NCBI GenBank assembly: GCA_017882945.1
Contig: JADGON010000247.1
Coordinates: 1 to 22,421 of the forward strand
Length of the DNA stretch: 22,421 bases
Direction: 5' to 3'
Source: Acidimicrobiia bacterium
GTDB taxonomy: Bacteria > Actinomycetota > Acidimicrobiia > IMCC26256 > JAENVU01
The notes under the pieces were generated by a model. That model was not told where the DNA came from and did not search any database. It was given only the letters and a program-made list of their open reading frames with translations. Below are positions 13,555 through 20,886 of this stretch, one piece after another. Each line of letters opens with the position of its first letter. Within the stretch, counting starts at the first letter, position 1. The position numbers and the translations under genes are program-made.

Positions 13555-16341
13555 ATGACGCGCCCGGATGCGGTCCTCGACGCGCCCGGCGTCGCTCGAG
13601 CACTGGACCTCTCCGCCGATCCGCACACCGCACGCGCCGCGCTCAGCCGCATCCTCGAGCAGCACCCCGAACTCGCGAGCGAGCTGCGCGACGACCGGAG
13701 GGTTCGTGACGCGCTCGTCGCGATCGGCTGTGCGTCGCGGTCGCTCTCAGCCGCGCTGGTCCAGGACGCGACGTTGGTCGAGCCGCTGCGCGACGCCAGG
13801 GGCTTCGACGCCGAACGTTCCGTCGCCGACTACGAGAGCTCGATGGACGCGTCGGCGGTCGACGATCCCGACGCCCTGCGCCATTGGAAGCGGCGCGAGT
13901 ACCTGCGCATCGCGGCACGCGATCTCCTGGGCGTCGCCGATCTCCCGACGGTGGGGCGGGAGCTCGCGGCACTGGCGGAGGTGTGCCTCGGTCGTGCCCT
14001 GGTGCTCGCCGAGCCCGAGGTCCCCATCAGCGTGATCGCGATGGGAAAGCTCGGCGGGCGGGAGCTGAACTACGCGAGCGACGTCGACGTCCTGTTCGTC
14101 AGTGCCGGCGACCAGGTCGACGCGGAGGCGACGGCACGACGGCTGCTTGCCGTGATGGCCGAGCCCAGCCCGTCGGGAATCGTGTTCCGCACGGACGCGG
14201 CGCTCCGCCCGGAAGGACGCGCGGGGTCACTGACCCGCAGCCTCGACTCGTACGCGGCCTGGTACGAGCGGTGGGCGCAGACCTGGGAGTTCCAGGCCTT
14301 GATCAAGGCGCGGCCGGTCGCGGGCGACCCCGAGCTTGCCGCGCGATTCACCGAGCTCGTGGAGCCGTTCGTGTGGCCGGAGGTCCTGGGTCCCGACGCG
14401 GTGCGGGCCGTGCGAGCGATGAAGGCTCGCGCCGAAGGGGAAACCCATCGGCGGGGCCTCGACGAACGCGAGCTGAAGCGCGGCCGCGGTGGGATCCGCG
14501 ACATCGAGTTCGCCGTCCAGCTTCTCCAGCTCGTGCACGGCCGCCATGACCCGACGATCCGATCGGCGAACACGCTCGACGCGCTCGCGCAGCTCGTCGC
14601 CGCCGGCTACATCAACGACCGGGACGCGATGCCGTTCGACGCCGCGTATCGCTTCCTGCGGACCGTCGAGCACCGGCTTCAGCTCTGGGACGAGCAACAG
14701 ACGCACACCCTGCCGACCGACCGCGCCGCGCGCACGCGTCTCGCCCGCGTCCTGGGTTACCGGGACAAGGAGCGCTTCTCCGCCGTGCAGCAGCTCGACA
14801 GCGACCACCGCTCCCATCAGTCCCGGGTGCGGTCCGTCCACGAGAAGCTCTTCTTCGGCCCGCTGCTCGAAGCGTTCTCGGGCCGGCCCGGGCCGCTCAC
14901 CGCCGATGCAGCGGAGGAACGCCTGCGTGCCTTCGGCTTCCTCGACCTGCGCGCGACCCGCGCGGCGCTCGACGAGCTGACGCGCGGGTTCAGTCGCACG
15001 TCGCGCCTGATGGAGCAGCTGCTCCCGCTTCTCCTCGAGTGGTGCTCGGAGTCCCCCGACCCTGATCTCGCGTTGCTCCAGCTGCGCCGGCTGGCCGAGG
15101 GTCCCGCGCGTTCGGCCAACCTCGCGATGGTGTTCCGCGACTCACCGGCTGCCGCGCAACAGACCTGTCGCATCCTTGGCTCCAGCCGGATGCTCGGCGA
15201 TGCTCTCCGTCGCCAACCGGACTTCGTGCAGATTCTGGGCGACGACGAGCTGCTCGCGGAGACCAAGCCGCGAGATCGGTTCGTCGACGAGGCGGTGTTG
15301 GCGGTCGAGTGGCGCGCGTCAGACGCGACCGCGCGGCGCGGCGGTCTTCGCCGGTACAAGCGTCGCGAGCTGCTCCGCATCGCGTCGCGCGACCTGCTCT
15401 CGTTCGCGGATCTCGTCGAGACCGGTCGAGACCTGTCCACCCTCGCGGAGGCGTGCCTCGAAGCCGCACTCGTCTCACTGGCGCCGAAGGTGCCCTTCGC
15501 CGTCATCGGCATGGGTCGCTTCGGTGGGTGCGACCTGTCGTACGCGTCGGATCTCGACGTCCTCTTCGTGTACGACGGCGACGGCGCCGCGGACTTCCAT
15601 GAAGCCGAGCGGGTGGCCGAGCAGCTGCTTGCAGAGATCAGTGAAAGCACCACCGAGGGTCGCACGTTCGCGATCGACGCCACGCTCCGACCCGAAGGCA
15701 AGCAGGGGCTGCTCACTCGCTCGCTCGCCGGCTTCCAGAGCTACTGGGAGCGGTACGGCCTCACGTGGGAGTTCCAGGCGCTCATCAAGGCGCGACCCAC
15801 GGCCGGCGACCCGGACCTCGGCCGGCGCTTCTGCGAGCTCGCCGAACCGTTCGTCTACCGCGATGCGTTCACCGAGGAGGCGGTGCAGGAGGTGCGGCGG
15901 ATGAAGGTGCGGATCGAGCAGGAGCGCATCCCGCCCGGGGAGGACCCGCAGTTCCACCTCAAGCTCGGACGGGGATCGCTTTCCGACGTCGAGTTCACCG
16001 TCCAGCTGCTCCAGCTGGTGTACGGCGCGCATCACCCGTCGCTGCGCACTCCGGAGACGCTCACCGCGCTCGAAGCCCTCGTCGCGGTCGGCTTGTTGGA
16101 ACCGGTCGACGCCGATGCCCTGCGCGATTCGTTCGAGTTCTGCTCCGCTGCCCGCAACGCCAGGTTCCTCGTGACCGGATCCGAGCGGGAGTCGCTGCCC
16201 ACCGATCTCGCCGAAGCAGTGCGTGTGGCGCGCCTGCTCGGCTACGTCGATCGCCCGCAAGCCACGCTCCGAGACGACTACCGCCGCCTCACGCGCCACG
16301 CCCGCCAGGTCGTGGAGCACCTGTTCTACGGGCGCGAATAG
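13555..16341 (+). CDS. glnE: Bifunctional glutamine synthetase adenylyltransferase/adenylyl-removing enzyme
   Basis: The protein has 928 residues, close to E. coli GlnE (about 946). It adds and removes AMP on glutamine synthetase to match activity to nitrogen supply. The two homologous halves are evident. The N-terminal adenylyl-removase nucleotidyltransferase domain has MGKLGGRELNYASDVDVLF with D176 and D178. The C-terminal adenylyltransferase domain has MGRFGGCDLSYASDLDVLF with D666 and D668. Both are followed by the shared TWEFQALIKARP and by KLGRGS/KRGRGG..D(I/V)EF segments. The ATG at 13555 gives the family-like N-terminus; the frame stays open upstream into nadE, and no ribosome binding site is seen, so a leaderless start is possible. 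No glutamine synthetase or PII gene is in the window. Confidence 0.97.
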   Translation: MTRPDAVLDAPGVARALDLSADPHTARAALSRILEQHPELASELRDDRRVRDALVAIGCASRSLSAALVQDATLVEPLRDARGFDAERSVADYESSMDASAVDDPDALRHWKRREYLRIAARDLLGVADLPTVGRELAALAEVCLGRALVLAEPEVPISVIAMGKLGGRELNYASDVDVLFVSAGDQVDAEATARRLLAVMAEPSPSGIVFRTDAALRPEGRAGSLTRSLDSYAAWYERWAQTWEFQALIKARPVAGDPELAARFTELVEPFVWPEVLGPDAVRAVRAMKARAEGETHRRGLDERELKRGRGGIRDIEFAVQLLQLVHGRHDPTIRSANTLDALAQLVAAGYINDRDAMPFDAAYRFLRTVEHRLQLWDEQQTHTLPTDRAARTRLARVLGYRDKERFSAVQQLDSDHRSHQSRVRSVHEKLFFGPLLEAFSGRPGPLTADAAEERLRAFGFLDLRATRAALDELTRGFSRTSRLMEQLLPLLLEWCSESPDPDLALLQLRRLAEGPARSANLAMVFRDSPAAAQQTCRILGSSRMLGDALRRQPDFVQILGDDELLAETKPRDRFVDEAVLAVEWRASDATARRGGLRRYKRRELLRIASRDLLSFADLVETGRDLSTLAEACLEAALVSLAPKVPFAVIGMGRFGGCDLSYASDLDVLFVYDGDGAADFHEAERVAEQLLAEISESTTEGRTFAIDATLRPEGKQGLLTRSLAGFQSYWERYGLTWEFQALIKARPTAGDPDLGRRFCELAEPFVYRDAFTEEAVQEVRRMKVRIEQERIPPGEDPQFHLKLGRGSLSDVEFTVQLLQLVYGAHHPSLRTPETLTALEALVAVGLLEPVDADALRDSFEFCSAARNARFLVTGSERESLPTDLAEAVRVARLLGYVDRPQATLRDDYRRLTRHARQVVEHLFYGRE

Positions 16342-16418
16342 TCGGAGCGCCGGTTCGCGCTCTACCCTTCGGCCCTGCTCCGGAGGCATGGGCCCTGGAA
16401 GCAACAGGAGGGGAAGCC

Positions 16419-17612
16419 ATGGGTCGCAGGGTATTCGTCGTCGGGGTCGGGATGACCAAGTTCGAGAAGCCGGGCGGCCGTGACTGGGACTACCCCGACA
16501 TGGCCCGCGAGGCCGGCACGATGGCGCTCGAAGACGCGGGGATCTCCTACGACCTCGTCGAGCAGGCCGCGGTCGGCTACTGCTACGGCGACTCCACCGC
16601 CGGGCAGCGCGCTCTCTACGAGATCGGTGTCACCGGGATTCCCGTGGTCAACGTCAACAACAACTGCGCCACCGGCTCGAGCGCGCTGTACCTCGCGAAG
16701 AGCTTCGTCGAGGGTGGCCTCGCCGACTGCGCGCTCGCGCTCGGCTTCGAGAAGATGGAGAAGGGCTCACTCGGCATCAAGTACATGGACCGTGCGATGC
16801 CGATGCAGTGGACGTTCGAGAAGATGAACGAGAAGCGCGGCTTCACGCAGGCGCCACCCGCGCCGCAGATGTTCGGCAACGCGGGGCGCGAGTACATGGA
16901 GCGCTACGGCGTGAAGGCCGAGTCGTTCGCCCGCATCGCGGAGAAGAACCACCGCCACTCGGCGAACAACCCGAACTCGCAGTTCCGCGACATCTACTCG
17001 CTCGACGACATCCTCGCCGCGAAGATGGTGCACGAGCCGCTGACCAAGCTGCAGTGCTGCCCGACGTCCGACGGCGGTGCCGCCGCGATCGTGGTGAGCG
17101 AGGACTTCGTGCGCGAGCACGGGCTCGAAGACCAGGCGGTCGAGATCATCGGCATGTCGATGCACACCGACTTCCCGTCGAGCTTCGAGTCGAACAGCGA
17201 CATGAACTTCGTCGGCTTTGACATGAGCAAGGCAACGGCGCGCGACGTGTACGAGCAGTCGGGTCATGGCCCTGAAGAGGTCGACGTCATCGAGCTGCAC
17301 GACTGCTTCTCGGCGAACGAGATGATCACCTACGACGCCCTCGGCCTCTGCGATGAGGGCGGCGCGGGAGAGCTGATCGACTCGGGTGCGGTGACCTACG
17401 GTGGCGACTGGGTGGTCAACCCCTCCGGCGGCCTGATCTCCAAGGGTCACCCCCTCGGTGCGACAGGTCTCGCGCAGTGCGCCGAGCTCAACTGGCAGCT
17501 CCGGGACATGGCCGCCGACCGCCAGGTCGACGACGCCAAGCTCGCACTGCAGCACAACCTCGGCCTTGGCGGCGCCTGCGTCGTCGCGATGTACGAGAAG
17601 GCCTCGCTCTAG
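16419..17612 (+). CDS. SCP-x-type thiolase (lipid-transfer protein family)
   Basis: The protein has 397 residues from an ATG with AGGAGGGG eight bases upstream. Thiolases of this class cleave or act on 3-ketoacyl-CoA, often with branched or steroid side chains. Key residues are C83 (NVNNNCATGSSAL), H294 (IELHDCFS), H344 (SKGHPLGATG) and C387 (GGACVVAMY). The HDCF motif marks the SCP-2 thiolase subfamily. No C-terminal SCP-2 sterol-carrier domain is fused, and no DUF35 OB-fold partner is adjacent, as is often seen for such thiolases. TACCCT at 16361-16366 may be a -10. It is 77 bp after glnE and convergent with the SDR gene, which may belong to the same lipid pathway. Confidence 0.95.
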   Translation: MGRRVFVVGVGMTKFEKPGGRDWDYPDMAREAGTMALEDAGISYDLVEQAAVGYCYGDSTAGQRALYEIGVTGIPVVNVNNNCATGSSALYLAKSFVEGGLADCALALGFEKMEKGSLGIKYMDRAMPMQWTFEKMNEKRGFTQAPPAPQMFGNAGREYMERYGVKAESFARIAEKNHRHSANNPNSQFRDIYSLDDILAAKMVHEPLTKLQCCPTSDGGAAAIVVSEDFVREHGLEDQAVEIIGMSMHTDFPSSFESNSDMNFVGFDMSKATARDVYEQSGHGPEEVDVIELHDCFSANEMITYDALGLCDEGGAGELIDSGAVTYGGDWVVNPSGGLISKGHPLGATGLAQCAELNWQLRDMAADRQVDDAKLALQHNLGLGGACVVAMYEKASL

Positions 17613-17633
17613 GCCCTCCGGCGAATCGTGTGA

Positions 17634-18437
17634 TCAGGCGCAGGTCGCGATGCCGCCGTCGACGGGGATGATCGCTCCCGTCACGTAGGCGGACGCCCGC
17701 GAGGCGAGGTAGATCGCGACGCCGGCCATGTCCTCGGGCCGGCCGATGCGCTTCATCGGTGCGCCGGCCGCGATCGAGTCACCGAAGCTCTCGAGCGTCG
17801 CCTTCATCATCTTGGACTCGAACGGTCCCGGCGCGATCGCGTTGACGGTCACCTTGGGCGCGAGACGCTTGGCCAGATGACGGGTGAGCTGGTGCACGGC
17901 CGCCTTCGCCGATGAGTACGCGTACGTCTCCATGATCGGCACGTGGATCCCGTCGATCGATCCGATGTTGATCACTCGCGCCGGGTCGTCGTCGGTCGAC
18001 GCGGCCTCGAGCTGTGGCCGGAGAAACCGCGTGAGGTGGAACACACCCTTGACGTTCAGATCCAGCACGCGGTCCCACGCTGCATCGTCGTACTCATCAA
18101 GCGGCGCGCCCCACGTGGCTCCCGCGTTGTTGACGAGGATGTGCAGCTTCTCCTCGCGTCCGCGGATCTCGCTCGCGAGGCGCCGGCACTCCGACTCGGT
18201 CGAGAGGTCGGCCGGGATTCCGACGCACTCACCGAGCTCGGAGAGCGCGCGCTCGGTATCGGCGACGACGTCGGCCTTGCGGGACGAGACGTAGACCTTC
18301 GCTCCGGCGCGCACGTACGCCTCGGCGATCATCAGACCGATCCCGCGGGTGCCACCGGTGACCACCGCGACCTTTCCTCGGATCGAGAAGAGCTCCTGGA
18401 GGACGTCATCGGTCGGCATCGGTGCAGACTGCTCCAC
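17634..18437 (-). CDS. Short-chain dehydrogenase/reductase
   Basis: The protein has 267 residues from the GTG at 18437 and is a classical SDR: cofactor loop TGGTRGIG (27-34), NNAG (103-106), catalytic S160 (NIGSIDG), Y174 and K178 (YSSAK), and C-terminal PVDGG. The P-G-P-F segment and the RPEDMAGVAIYLASRASAYV tail are typical of NAD(P)-dependent alcohol or 3-ketoacyl reductases. The substrate is unknown. An ATG at 18419 is an alternative start: GGTGGAG lies 12 bases before it, whereas the GTG has only an overlapping GAGG and would probably be leaderless. The SDR core is unaffected. Convergent with the thiolase gene across 21 bp; divergent from rarD. Confidence 0.94.
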   Translation of the reverse strand: MEQSAPMPTDDVLQELFSIRGKVAVVTGGTRGIGLMIAEAYVRAGAKVYVSSRKADVVADTERALSELGECVGIPADLSTESECRRLASEIRGREEKLHILVNNAGATWGAPLDEYDDAAWDRVLDLNVKGVFHLTRFLRPQLEAASTDDDPARVINIGSIDGIHVPIMETYAYSSAKAAVHQLTRHLAKRLAPKVTVNAIAPGPFESKMMKATLESFGDSIAAGAPMKRIGRPEDMAGVAIYLASRASAYVTGAIIPVDGGIATCA

Positions 18438-18474
18438 CTCGTGAAATCAAGGCAATTCTCGGGGCGTCCGCCGG

Positions 18475-18480
18475 TAGCGT
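18475..18480 (+). promoter_or_regulatory. -10 element for rarD, leaderless configuration
   Basis: TAGCGT matches TANNNT and ends six bases before the GTG at 18487. No ribosome binding site is present, so a leaderless transcript is likely. No clear -35 is seen. Confidence 0.4.
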
Positions 18481-18486
18481 GCGGCC

Positions 18487-19404
18487 GTGGACGAGGAGCG
18501 GCGTGGGTTCTTCACCGGGAACGCCGCCTACATCCTCTGGGGCCTGCTCACCCTCTACTGGCACGAGCTCACCGGCCTCGACGCGTTCGGGTTGATCGCC
18601 TGGCGCATCGTCTGGTCGGTCGTCGTCCTCGCCGTCCTTCTCACCTTCATGAAGCGCTGGTCCGACCTGCGCGGCGTCCTCACCCGACGCCGAATCGGGC
18701 CGATCACCGTCGCGGCGATCGCGTTGGCCACGAACTGGACGACGTACGTGTGGTGCGTGACCCACGGTCACGTCGTCGAGACCGCGCTCGGCTACTTCCT
18801 TGCGCCGATCGGACTCGTCCTCGTCGGAGTCGTGATGTTCCACGAGCAGCTCCGACGCGCGCAGATCGTCGCTCTCGTGCTCTGTGGCTTGGCGGTCATC
18901 GTGCTCGCCGTCGGTTACGGATCTCCGCCGTACTTCGCCCTGTTGATCGCGGTGTCGTGGACGATCTACGGCGTCTCGAAGAAGCGGGCGGCGCTTCCAC
19001 CGCTCGAGGGGCTCGCCGCGGAGACGCTCGTCCTGGTACCACTCGCCGTCGTGGTGCTGCTCGTCATGCAGGCTGGTGGAAATGCGAGCCTCGAAGGCGC
19101 GACGACGGTCCAGCTCGTGCTCGTCCCGTTGACCGGACTCGTCACGACGGTGCCGTTGTTGCTGTTCGCCTCCTCGGCTCGACGGATCAAGCTCGCGATG
19201 CTCGGCTGGCTGCAGTACTGGGTACCGACGATCAACCTGGTGCTCGGTGTCGCGGTCTACGACGAGTCGATGCCCGCTTCGCGCATCGCCGGCTTCGCGC
19301 TCGTCTGGATCGCGCTCGCGCTCATCACCGTCGACGGGCTCCACGCATCTCGGACGACCCCGTCGCCACCCGTCGAGACCGAGCCGGTCCCGCTCGAGGG
19401 CTGA
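18487..19404 (+). CDS. rarD: RarD-type EamA transporter
   Basis: The protein has 305 residues, close to E. coli RarD (296). It starts GFFTGNAAYILWGLLTLYWH and has about ten membrane segments. Diagnostic pieces include LIAWRIVWS, ATNWTTYVWCVTHGHVVETA, LGYFLAPIGLVLVGVVMFHE and LLFASSARRIKLAMLGWLQY, all typical of the RarD branch (ATNWxxYIWxVxxGHxxExSLGYF). The substrate is not established; RarD was named for a chloramphenicol-sensitivity link. The GTG start has no ribosome binding site but a -10-like TAGCGT six bases upstream. It shares a 49-bp spacer with the divergent SDR gene and faces the ice-binding-like gene. Confidence 0.93.
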   Translation: MDEERRGFFTGNAAYILWGLLTLYWHELTGLDAFGLIAWRIVWSVVVLAVLLTFMKRWSDLRGVLTRRRIGPITVAAIALATNWTTYVWCVTHGHVVETALGYFLAPIGLVLVGVVMFHEQLRRAQIVALVLCGLAVIVLAVGYGSPPYFALLIAVSWTIYGVSKKRAALPPLEGLAAETLVLVPLAVVVLLVMQAGGNASLEGATTVQLVLVPLTGLVTTVPLLLFASSARRIKLAMLGWLQYWVPTINLVLGVAVYDESMPASRIAGFALVWIALALITVDGLHASRTTPSPPVETEPVPLEG

Positions 19405-19418
19405 TCTCGATCCGCGCA

Positions 19419-19439
19419 CTTCGGGCCGGCTCCCGGAAG
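19419..19439. terminator. Imperfect hairpin between convergent genes
   Basis: CTTCGGG (19419-19425) pairs with CCCGGAAG (19432-19439) with one bulged base and loop CCGGCT. It lies between the rarD stop (19404) and the ice-binding gene stop (19449). No U-tract. Confidence 0.3.
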
Positions 19440-19448
19440 AACGCGACC

Positions 19449-20570
19449 TCATTGCCGGCGTCGGGGGACGCATGCCATGCCGGCACCGACGAACAGGCCC
19501 GCGAACACCACGGGAAGCCACGAGGAGCCACGTTGCGTCCGCAGTGCGGCGCCACCGGTCGCCGGTGGGCCAACGACACCGGGGACCCCGGGGCCACCGG
19601 CCACGAGACCGACGGTCCCGGGCGATGCAGGTGTGGTCGTAGCTCCCAGGACCGCCGCGCCCGTCGTGGTGGTCGTGATGTCGGGTGACGTCGTGGTCGT
19701 CGTGGCGGGATCAGTCGTGGTGGTGGAGCCGGCAACGGTCGTGGTCGTCGTCGCGGGCGCGGCCGACGTCGTCGTCGTCGCTGCAGCCGTGGTGCTGGTC
19801 GTCGTCACCGGCGCCGCGGTGGTGGTCGTCGTGGGGACAAGGTCGCAGGTCGGCTTGCTGAAGGTGTCCGTGTCCAGCGTCACGGCGGCACCCTCGGCGA
19901 GGACGCGGCCGTGGACGGTCACGCCGGAGGTCAGGGTGATCGAGTCGTGGGCAAGGACGCTCCCGACGATCGTCGAGTTCGTTCCGAGCGTGGCCGAGCT
20001 GCCGACCTGCCAGAAGACATTGCACTCCTGAGCGTTGTTGATCAACGTCACCGAGCTGCTCGCGCCGGTGATGAACGTCGTATCGGTCTGGAAGATGAAC
20101 ACCGAGCTCGGGTTGCCGCCGCCGTCGAGGATGAGTGGTCCATTCAACGTCAGCGGAGCCTTGGATGGCCCGGCATAGACCCCTCCGACCAGGGTCTGGT
20201 TGCCGAGCTCCGTCGCCGTCGTCGTGTCGACGGACCTCCCCGCGGCATCCCCGTAGGCGACGCCGAGGTCGACCTGAGCCTGGTGCGCGGCTGCGGTACC
20301 GGGCTCAGCGGTTCCCGGGGGAACGAGGACGGGTGATCCCGTGATCGTGTTGCCGGGCCATGCCCCGACGCTGCCGTCGAGCGTGGAGACGCCGGTGTTG
20401 TCCACCGTCGATCCTCCCAGCACCGCGAAGTCGGCCGCCGTCCCCAACGGCACCGTTGGCACGATGGCCGCGCTGGCGGGCAGGGCGAACCCGATCAAGA
20501 CCGCGGCAGCAATCGTGAACGCGAGCACGGTCGCGGCCCACCTTCGGGCGGCTGCAACACGGGTGGTCAT
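19449..20570 (-). CDS. Secreted ice-binding-like (DUF3494) protein with wall-anchor tail
   Basis: The protein has 373 residues from the ATG at 20570 (RRWAATVLAFTIAAAVLIGF forms a signal peptide; likely cleavage after PASA near 34). Residues 37-238 match the DUF3494/ice-binding beta-solenoid domain: VPLGTAADFAVLGGSTVDNT, then GSPVLVPPG, LTLNGPLILDGGGNPSSVFI, NAQECNVFWQVGSSATLG and SVLAHDSITLTSGVTVHGRV. Such proteins bind ice or act as surface adhesins. C183 and C242 could pair. A threonine-rich stalk (about 246-303) follows. The tail has PPATGG (335-340), a hydrophobic segment (351-367) and PRRRQ, the layout of a sortase substrate with a variant LPxTG motif. The frame upstream of 20570 lacks signal-like features. 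Divergent from a second secreted protein; real ice binding is unproven. Confidence 0.9.
   Translation of the reverse strand: MTTRVAAARRWAATVLAFTIAAAVLIGFALPASAAIVPTVPLGTAADFAVLGGSTVDNTGVSTLDGSVGAWPGNTITGSPVLVPPGTAEPGTAAAHQAQVDLGVAYGDAAGRSVDTTTATELGNQTLVGGVYAGPSKAPLTLNGPLILDGGGNPSSVFIFQTDTTFITGASSSVTLINNAQECNVFWQVGSSATLGTNSTIVGSVLAHDSITLTSGVTVHGRVLAEGAAVTLDTDTFSKPTCDLVPTTTTTAAPVTTTSTTAAATTTTSAAPATTTTTVAGSTTTTDPATTTTTSPDITTTTTGAAVLGATTTPASPGTVGLVAGGPGVPGVVGPPATGGAALRTQRGSSWLPVVFAGLFVGAGMACVPRRRQ
19662..19835 (-). repeat. Low-complexity threonine stalk repeat
   Basis: The segment encodes runs of T with A, S, P and V (for example TTTTTAAPVTTTSTTAAATT). On the + strand it reads as GTCGTGGTCGTC-type near-repeats. 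It is likely prone to length variation. Thr/Ala/Pro stalks of this kind are common in surface proteins. Confidence 0.7.
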
Positions 20571-20720
20571 CAAGATTCTCGCCTCGTACGGAACCAGGCA
20601 TCGCCACCAACAGCACCGCCGCCCCAGGGGCTCTCGCCGCTGCACGTGCGGTCTGATGACCAGGTCGGCCGAGTCGGTGCTTGACGGGGGCTAGGTCAGG
20701 CTCACCCAAGGTGGACCAGC

Positions 20721-20745
20721 ACAGGGTGGGATGTCGGCACCCTGT
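20721..20745. promoter_or_regulatory. Perfect 8-bp inverted repeat
   Basis: ACAGGGTG (20721-20728) and CACCCTGT (20738-20745) flank a nine-base loop. It lies 150 bp or more from either start codon, so it could be an operator, an RNA leader hairpin, or the end of an unseen transcript. Confidence 0.4.
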
Positions 20746-20760
20746 TCTCGTTGTCGGCAC
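20732..20760. repeat. Direct repeat TGTCGGCAC, 20-bp period
   Basis: Copies at 20732-20740 and 20752-20760 are identical and start 20 bp apart, about two helical turns, as for tandem binding sites on one face of DNA. The first copy overlaps the loop and right arm of the hairpin. Confidence 0.4.
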
Positions 20761-20886
20761 GGCCGAGCAGGAGATGAGGGATATCTCGATCAAGCCCGGG
20801 CCTGCATCACGGTTGAGGCCCCTGGCCGAGCCTCGAGCCGCCTGCTAGACAACTGTGGAGGTGCAAACGGGCTAGGGAGGTACAAA

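Larger units (their letters stand above)
20571..20886. other. 316-bp divergent intergenic region between two secreted-protein genes
   Basis: No gene is supported here. The region contains a perfect hairpin at 20721-20745, a direct repeat TGTCGGCAC (20732-20740 and 20752-20760) and three copies of GGCCGAG. No convincing -35/-10 pair and no riboswitch known to me fits. GGGAGG (20875-20880) is the ribosome binding site of the + strand gene. Confidence 0.6.

Noticed and set aside
11772..13709. Long + strand frame opposite nadE
   Set aside because: Antisense shadow; the - strand encodes a complete NAD synthetase with catalytic residues.
19552..19568. Inverted repeat CCACCGG-TCG-CCGGTGG
   Set aside because: It lies in codons for the PPATGG motif and is most simply a consequence of coding; too short and internal for a terminator claim.
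19662..19835. CRISPR-like or tandem-repeat array
   Set aside because: Near-repeats are codons of a Thr-rich protein stalk; there are no uniform repeats or unique spacers.
20571..20886. Cyclic-di-GMP or cyclic-di-AMP riboswitch upstream of the secreted proteins
   Set aside because: Conserved core sequences of these riboswitches could not be found on either strand.
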